The notes under the pieces: model-generated | What the model saw: only the letters and a program-made list of their open reading frames with translations | What the model was told of the DNA's origin: nothing | Database searches by the model: none | In this document: positions 7,049-10,309 of the stretch, in pieces | Position numbering within the stretch: the stretch's first letter is position 1 | Layout of the letters: the number at the start of each line of letters is the position of its first letter | Translations under genes and position numbers: made by a program | Source of the DNA: Anaerolineales bacterium | GTDB taxonomy: Bacteria > Chloroflexota > Anaerolineae > Anaerolineales > Villigracilaceae | Direction: 5' to 3' | Assembly (NCBI GenBank): GCA_020847355.1 | Contig: JADLCG010000110.1 | Span: 1 to 10,309 of the forward strand | DNA length: 10,309 nt

Positions 7049-7064
7049 TAACCATATGTACGGG
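7049..7064 (+). promoter_or_regulatory. NrdR box 1 (putative)
   Basis: This 16-bp site is centred on CCATATGTAC and resembles the AT-rich core of the NrdR box (ACACTATATATAGTGT-like). It starts about 4 bp after the predicted transcription start. It matches box 2 in the CCATAT half-core at a distance of exactly 31 bp. Known NrdR operators are 16-bp palindromes in pairs spaced about three helical turns apart. Confidence 0.55.
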
Positions 7065-7079
7065 GATGCAGAGCCGTTA

Positions 7080-7095
7080 CGCCCATATATGGCTG
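7080..7095 (+). promoter_or_regulatory. NrdR box 2 (putative)
   Basis: A 16-bp site centred on the perfect palindrome CCATATATGG (7083-7092), 31 bp downstream of box 1 and 33 bp before the nrdR start codon. The outer bases differ from the proteobacterial and Gram-positive consensus, so assignment rests mainly on palindromy, spacing and position in front of nrdR. Confidence 0.6.
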
Positions 7096-7128
7096 AAACA
7101 TACGTTCTAAGAATAGCGAGGTTTTCGG

Positions 7129-7578
7129 ATGCGTTGTCCGTATTGCAAGCATCATGATTCAAAGGTTTTAGATACTTCCCACGATAGTCACGGGGGGATT
7201 CGCCGGCGCCGCGAATGTTTGAAGTGCCGCCAGCGTTTTAGCAGTTACGAACGACCGATTTTAGCCACGCCCTTGATCGTCAAACAAGACGGCGGGCGCG
7301 AAGAGTTTGACCGCGAAAAATTAGCGCGCGGGATTCGCATTTCTTGCGCCAAGCGCCCAGTCTCTGCGGCGGATATTGAACGCATGATCGGGCAAGTGGA
7401 GAGCCGTTTGCAAAAAATGGGCAAAGCGGAAATTTCCTCGCGCATTGTCGGCGATTTGGTCATGGAGACTTTGAAAGAGGTGGATCAGATTGCCTATGTG
7501 CGCTATGCGATTGTGTATTTAGGTTTGGACGATTTGAAATCCATCCGCACTGAAATTGATCAATTGCTTGAAGATTAA
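7129..7578 (+). CDS. nrdR: Transcriptional repressor NrdR
   Basis: NrdR represses ribonucleotide reductase genes when dATP is abundant. The 149-residue protein matches the family length. Residues 1-40 are the DNA-binding zinc ribbon, with Cys3, Cys6, Cys30 and Cys33 (CPYC and CLKC) and the signature GIRRRRECLKCRQRF (23-37). Residues about 47-137 are the ATP-cone that senses ATP and dATP, beginning LIVKQDGGREEFDREKLARGI. The ATG at 7129 has a weak GCGAGG-type ribosome site about 7 nt upstream. It is followed after 119 bp by nrdJ, its expected target. The two palindromes upstream suggest it represses itself and nrdJ together. Confidence 0.97.
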   Translation: MRCPYCKHHDSKVLDTSHDSHGGIRRRRECLKCRQRFSSYERPILATPLIVKQDGGREEFDREKLARGIRISCAKRPVSAADIERMIGQVESRLQKMGKAEISSRIVGDLVMETLKEVDQIAYVRYAIVYLGLDDLKSIRTEIDQLLED

Positions 7579-7608
7579 ATAAGTTCAAGGCAGAACATCC
7601 TGAAGGCG

Positions 7609-7629
7609 GGCAGGCGGTTTTGCCTTTTT
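7609..7629 (+). terminator. Weak terminator or attenuator-like hairpin between nrdR and nrdJ
   Basis: GGCA (7609-7612) and TGCC (7621-7624) pair around an 8-nt loop and are followed by a T run (7625-7628). An alternative AGGC/GCCT pairing is also possible. The stem is short, so it may only reduce readthrough from nrdR into nrdJ. Confidence 0.3.
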
Positions 7630-7645
7630 ATATCGGTAAATGGAG

Positions 7646-7664
7646 AGGCGCTTGCGCTGCGCCT
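7646..7664 (+). other. Hairpin before the nrdJ ribosome binding site
   Basis: AGGCGC (7646-7651) and GCGCCT (7659-7664) form a perfect GC-rich 6-bp stem with a 7-nt loop, 20 nt before the GAGGAG ribosome site of nrdJ. It has no strong T tract after it. It could be an mRNA-stabilising or processing structure. Confidence 0.35.
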
Positions 7665-7683
7665 TTGCAAGAAGAAAAAAATA

Positions 7684-7689
7684 GAGGAG
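7684..7689 (+). promoter_or_regulatory. Shine-Dalgarno deciding the nrdJ start
   Basis: GAGGAG lies 8 nt before the ATG at 7698. A nearer ATG at 7693 is out of frame and hits a stop after 12 codons, so 7698 is the start. Confidence 0.75.
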
Positions 7690-7697
7690 TGTATGAA

Positions 7698-10309
7698 ATG
7701 GTTGCAAAATCTGCTGAGACGAAAAATCTAAAAAATGGCTTACTGCCTACGCCGCCTATGCCGAAAGATTTGCCTAAAGCGAATCTGACGGATAACGCCC
7801 GTCAGGTATTGATGAAGCGTTATGTGCGGCGCGGCGACGATCAAAAGCCCGTGGAGAACGTCGAGGAGATGTTCTGGCGCGTGGCGTATCACGTTGCCAA
7901 AGTGGAAGAAGCCTGGGGCGGGGACGTGTCAGCGCGAACTGCGGAATACTATCACTTGCTTTCCAGCAAGAAGTTTTTTCCTAACTCTCCAACTTTTACC
8001 GGCGCGGGAACGCCGCTGGGACAATTGGCGGCATGTTTTGTTTTGCCAATTACCGACGATATGGGACGCGATAGCGCGGGCATTTTTCAGACTTTACGCA
8101 ACGCCGCTTTGATTCAGCAGACAGGCGGCGGCAATGGTTTTTCTTTTTCACGCTTACGCCCCAAAGATTCGTTCGTGAAAACTTCAGCCGGGCGCGCTAC
8201 GGGACCGATTGGCTTTTTGCGAGTCTACGACCATGCCTTTGGGGAGATTGCGCAAGGCGGTTGTTTACTGCCTGAGACGCTGGTATTTACCAATAAAGGT
8301 TTATTACGCCTTGACGAAATTGTAGATTCAAAGATTGATGGCTGGCAAGAACATGATTTATCTGTGCCAACCGACGAAGGCGTGAAAAATTCGCCGCGTG
8401 GGTTTAATAATGGCGTTGCGGAAGTTTTGCGGGTGCATACCCGCGAGGGGGTAAGTATTACAGGCACGCCGAATCATAAAGTGAAAGTGATGACAGATGC
8501 GGGCCCGCAATGGAAGGAACTGCAGGACTTATCCAATGGCGATTGGATTGTGATGCGGCTGGGTGAACATACGGGCAAAAGACAAGTCCTGAAACAGCCG
8601 GTTAAGAAACATGGCAATCAAATTATGCCGGACCTTCCCGCTATTTTGGATGAAGAATTCGCTTTCTTCTTGGGATATCTGGCTGGCGATGGATTCGTCG
8701 CCAAACATGAGGCGGATCATCGCATCGGCGTGAGCGTGGCGCATTCCTCTTATTTGATGGAAGAAATGCCAAACTTGCTTGAACGTTTGTTTAATGTCAA
8801 TGTTCATAAAATGCAAAAACTGAACGACCGTTCCGTTACGTTTGTAATTGATAATGCGGCCGTGAAAGAATTTTTACAAATGAACGGTTTGGATAAAAAG
8901 AGTAGCCGCGAAGTGTCCGTGCCGCGTTTGATTCGTCAATCGCCTAAAAATATTGTCGGCGCATTCCTGCGCGGGTTGTTCGAGGCGGATGGCTCTATAA
9001 CGCACGGTTACCCGACTTTAGGAACGTCATCTTCTCGCTTGGCGCGCGAAGTTTCAACGCTATTAATTGGTTTAGGTTGCCCCGTCCAAATGCGAACGAC
9101 CTCTGCCGGCTTGGATCGCTGGGGCGATTCAGATACATATTATGTCAAAATTACATCCACTGTCGGATTGGCGGCATGGCGTAAAGAAATTGGCTGTGAC
9201 CAACGCTCCCGCTTCGTTTCTGCGTATGCCTGGGAAAGCGACTTACGAAGAGAGACCTCGTTTGTTTTGCCGAATCCTAAATACTGGCTTCAATCTGTTT
9301 TAGCCGAAATTACAATAGGACAAATTGATCAACGAGAGCGCGGACGAAATATTAATTTCCGTTCCATTGAACCGCGTTTGCGAAAACAGATTTTAAGATA
9401 TATGCGTGACGATAGAAACCTAACTCGCTCCAGCTATGAATTATTGCAAGCGCAACATCCGGATGCTTTTGAAAATTCGCCTTCCGTAGATGAATATTGG
9501 TTTGTTGAAGTTCGCGGCGTGGAAGAAGCAGGCTCGCACTTAACGTTAGATTTGGAAGTTGCGGATAATCACACGTATCTCGCTTATGGTATGGTGACGC
9601 ATAACACCAGGCGGGGCGCCAATATGGCCGTGCTTCGTGTGGATCATCCAGATGTGGAAGAATTTGTCACTTGTAAGATCAATGAAAATCAAATTACCAA
9701 TTTCAATATTTCAGTCGGCATCACCGATGCGTTTATGGAAGCCGTGCGCGACGATAAAGAGTGGCCTTTGCGCTTCCCGGATTTAACTGAGATGAAGCAA
9801 AAAGGTTTTAGCGGCACGTTAGAGCAAGCCGAAGCCGCCGGAATTAAAATCAATACCTATAAAACAGTGAACGCCCGTGAACTGTTCAATAAAATCGTCA
9901 AGCAGGCGCACCACAATGGCGAGCCGGGCGTATTATTCTTGGACGCTTCCAATCGTACTAATCCGGTGCCGCATCTATATCCATTGGAGGCGACAAACCC
10001 ATGCGGCGAGCAATGGCTTGGACCATATGAAAACTGCTGTTTGGGTTCGGTCAACCTCAATGAGCATTGCGGACCCGACGGCACAGTAGATTGGGAATTG
10101 CTCAAACAATCAACTATTACCGCAACCAAATTTTTAGACGACGTCGTTGAATCGAATGCGTATGTGCCAGCCGTGCCAGAATTGCAAGATGCCGCGCATC
10201 GCGCCCGCCGCATCGGCTTGGGCATTATGGGGCTTGCCGATTTGATGTATCACGTGGGCGTGCGTTATGGCTCAAAAGAAGGGCAGGAGTTTGGCGCGCA
10301 AGTGATGGA
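7698..10309 (+). CDS. nrdJ: Class II (adenosylcobalamin-dependent) ribonucleotide reductase with in-frame intein, 3' end cut by window
   Basis: This enzyme reduces ribonucleotides to deoxyribonucleotides using a radical made from coenzyme B12, so it needs no oxygen-dependent partner subunit. The reading frame is open from the ATG at 7698 to the window edge (870 complete codons). N-extein residues 1-188 include NSPTFTGAG (96-104) and Cys113 (QLAACFVLP), the first redox cysteine. An intein occupies residues 189-636. The C-extein resumes at TRRGANMAV (637-645) and carries NPCGE (767-771) with the radical cysteine Cys769, Asn767 and Glu771, then a Cys-Cys pair (780-781) in NCCLGSVNL that supplies the second redox cysteine. 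These motifs and the 'RRIGLGIMGLAD' helix near the end fit NrdJ. No N-terminal ATP-cone is evident, so allosteric activity control may rest on NrdR. The C-terminal part, including the terminal cysteines, is outside the window. Confidence 0.95.
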   Translation, partial: MVAKSAETKNLKNGLLPTPPMPKDLPKANLTDNARQVLMKRYVRRGDDQKPVENVEEMFWRVAYHVAKVEEAWGGDVSARTAEYYHLLSSKKFFPNSPTFTGAGTPLGQLAACFVLPITDDMGRDSAGIFQTLRNAALIQQTGGGNGFSFSRLRPKDSFVKTSAGRATGPIGFLRVYDHAFGEIAQGGCLLPETLVFTNKGLLRLDEIVDSKIDGWQEHDLSVPTDEGVKNSPRGFNNGVAEVLRVHTREGVSITGTPNHKVKVMTDAGPQWKELQDLSNGDWIVMRLGEHTGKRQVLKQPVKKHGNQIMPDLPAILDEEFAFFLGYLAGDGFVAKHEADHRIGVSVAHSSYLMEEMPNLLERLFNVNVHKMQKLNDRSVTFVIDNAAVKEFLQMNGLDKKSSREVSVPRLIRQSPKNIVGAFLRGLFEADGSITHGYPTLGTSSSRLAREVSTLLIGLGCPVQMRTTSAGLDRWGDSDTYYVKITSTVGLAAWRKEIGCDQRSRFVSAYAWESDLRRETSFVLPNPKYWLQSVLAEITIGQIDQRERGRNINFRSIEPRLRKQILRYMRDDRNLTRSSYELLQAQHPDAFENSPSVDEYWFVEVRGVEEAGSHLTLDLEVADNHTYLAYGMVTHNTRRGANMAVLRVDHPDVEEFVTCKINENQITNFNISVGITDAFMEAVRDDKEWPLRFPDLTEMKQKGFSGTLEQAEAAGIKINTYKTVNARELFNKIVKQAHHNGEPGVLFLDASNRTNPVPHLYPLEATNPCGEQWLGPYENCCLGSVNLNEHCGPDGTVDWELLKQSTITATKFLDDVVESNAYVPAVPELQDAAHRARRIGLGIMGLADLMYHVGVRYGSKEGQEFGAQVM
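8262..9605 (+). mobile_element. Intein in NrdJ with LAGLIDADG homing endonuclease (448 residues)
   Basis: The insert splits the conserved reductase motif AQGG-TRRGANMA exactly between Gly188 and Thr637. It starts with Cys189 (block A, CLLPETLVFT). Block B is TPNH with His260. The two LAGLIDADG motifs are LGYLAGDG (325-332) and LRGLFEADG (424-432), both with their catalytic aspartates (331 and 431). Block F is LDLEVADNHTYLAYG, and block G ends in His635-Asn636, followed by a Thr as the +1 nucleophile. All residues for protein splicing are therefore present, and the endonuclease looks intact. At 448 residues it is a full-length maxi-intein. It should cut itself out to restore the reductase, and the endonuclease can copy the element into intein-free nrdJ alleles. 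Codon use does not look obviously foreign by eye. Confidence 0.95.

Noticed and set aside
7579..7697. Cobalamin riboswitch upstream of nrdJ
   Set aside because: The gap is only 119 bp and I see no B12-box core. The region upstream of nrdR (6892-7128) lacks it too.
8225..8816. Minus-strand open frames at 8225-8467 and 8529-8816
   Set aside because: They are antisense to the nrdJ intein, which is supported along its whole length by intein motifs.
8262..9605. A frameshift or separate gene splitting nrdJ
   Set aside because: The frame is continuous on both sides and the boundary residues match intein splice junctions, so it is an in-frame intein and not a break.

Overview
The window is a bacterial chromosomal segment of moderate GC content with tightly packed genes. 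The best taxonomic guess is a member of the Chloroflexota, class Anaerolineae. This rests on a single RNase J, an nrdR-nrdJ (class II ribonucleotide reductase) unit, and a membrane-anchored protein with a Pro/Thr/Ser-rich linker of the kind common in that group. It is an inference from gene content and style, made without a database search.

Layout from left to right. Bases 1-596 hold the 3' part of mutY (adenine DNA glycosylase). A promoter and a perfect Shine-Dalgarno then lead into a 292-residue protein of unknown function (672-1550) with one membrane segment, a low-complexity linker and a beta-rich extracellular domain. A 14-bp perfect inverted repeat ends both this gene and the convergent RNase J gene (1585-3228, minus strand). 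The 362-bp divergent region 3229-3590 holds two back-to-back sigma70-like promoters. One gives the RNase J mRNA a leader of about 265 nt with four hairpins, two of them terminator-like. The other appears to start transcription exactly at the ATG of the next gene, giving a leaderless mRNA. That gene (3591-6062) encodes an unusual fusion of an alpha/beta hydrolase with an acyl-adenylate-forming ligase, and it overlaps a second, free-standing alpha/beta hydrolase (6037-6891).

The right third is the deoxynucleotide synthesis unit. A promoter is followed by two tandem NrdR-box-like palindromes exactly 31 bp apart, then nrdR (7129-7578), then nrdJ (7698 to beyond the window end). nrdJ is interrupted in frame by a 448-residue intein (8262-9605) carrying an apparently intact two-motif LAGLIDADG homing endonuclease. 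NrdR is predicted to repress its own operon, and so the reductase, when dATP is plentiful. Active reductase requires the intein to splice itself out.

The items most worth a second look are the intein, the hydrolase-ligase fusion with its companion hydrolase, the structured RNase J leader, and the NrdR operator pair. I saw no tRNA, rRNA, CRISPR array, transposase or insertion sequence.
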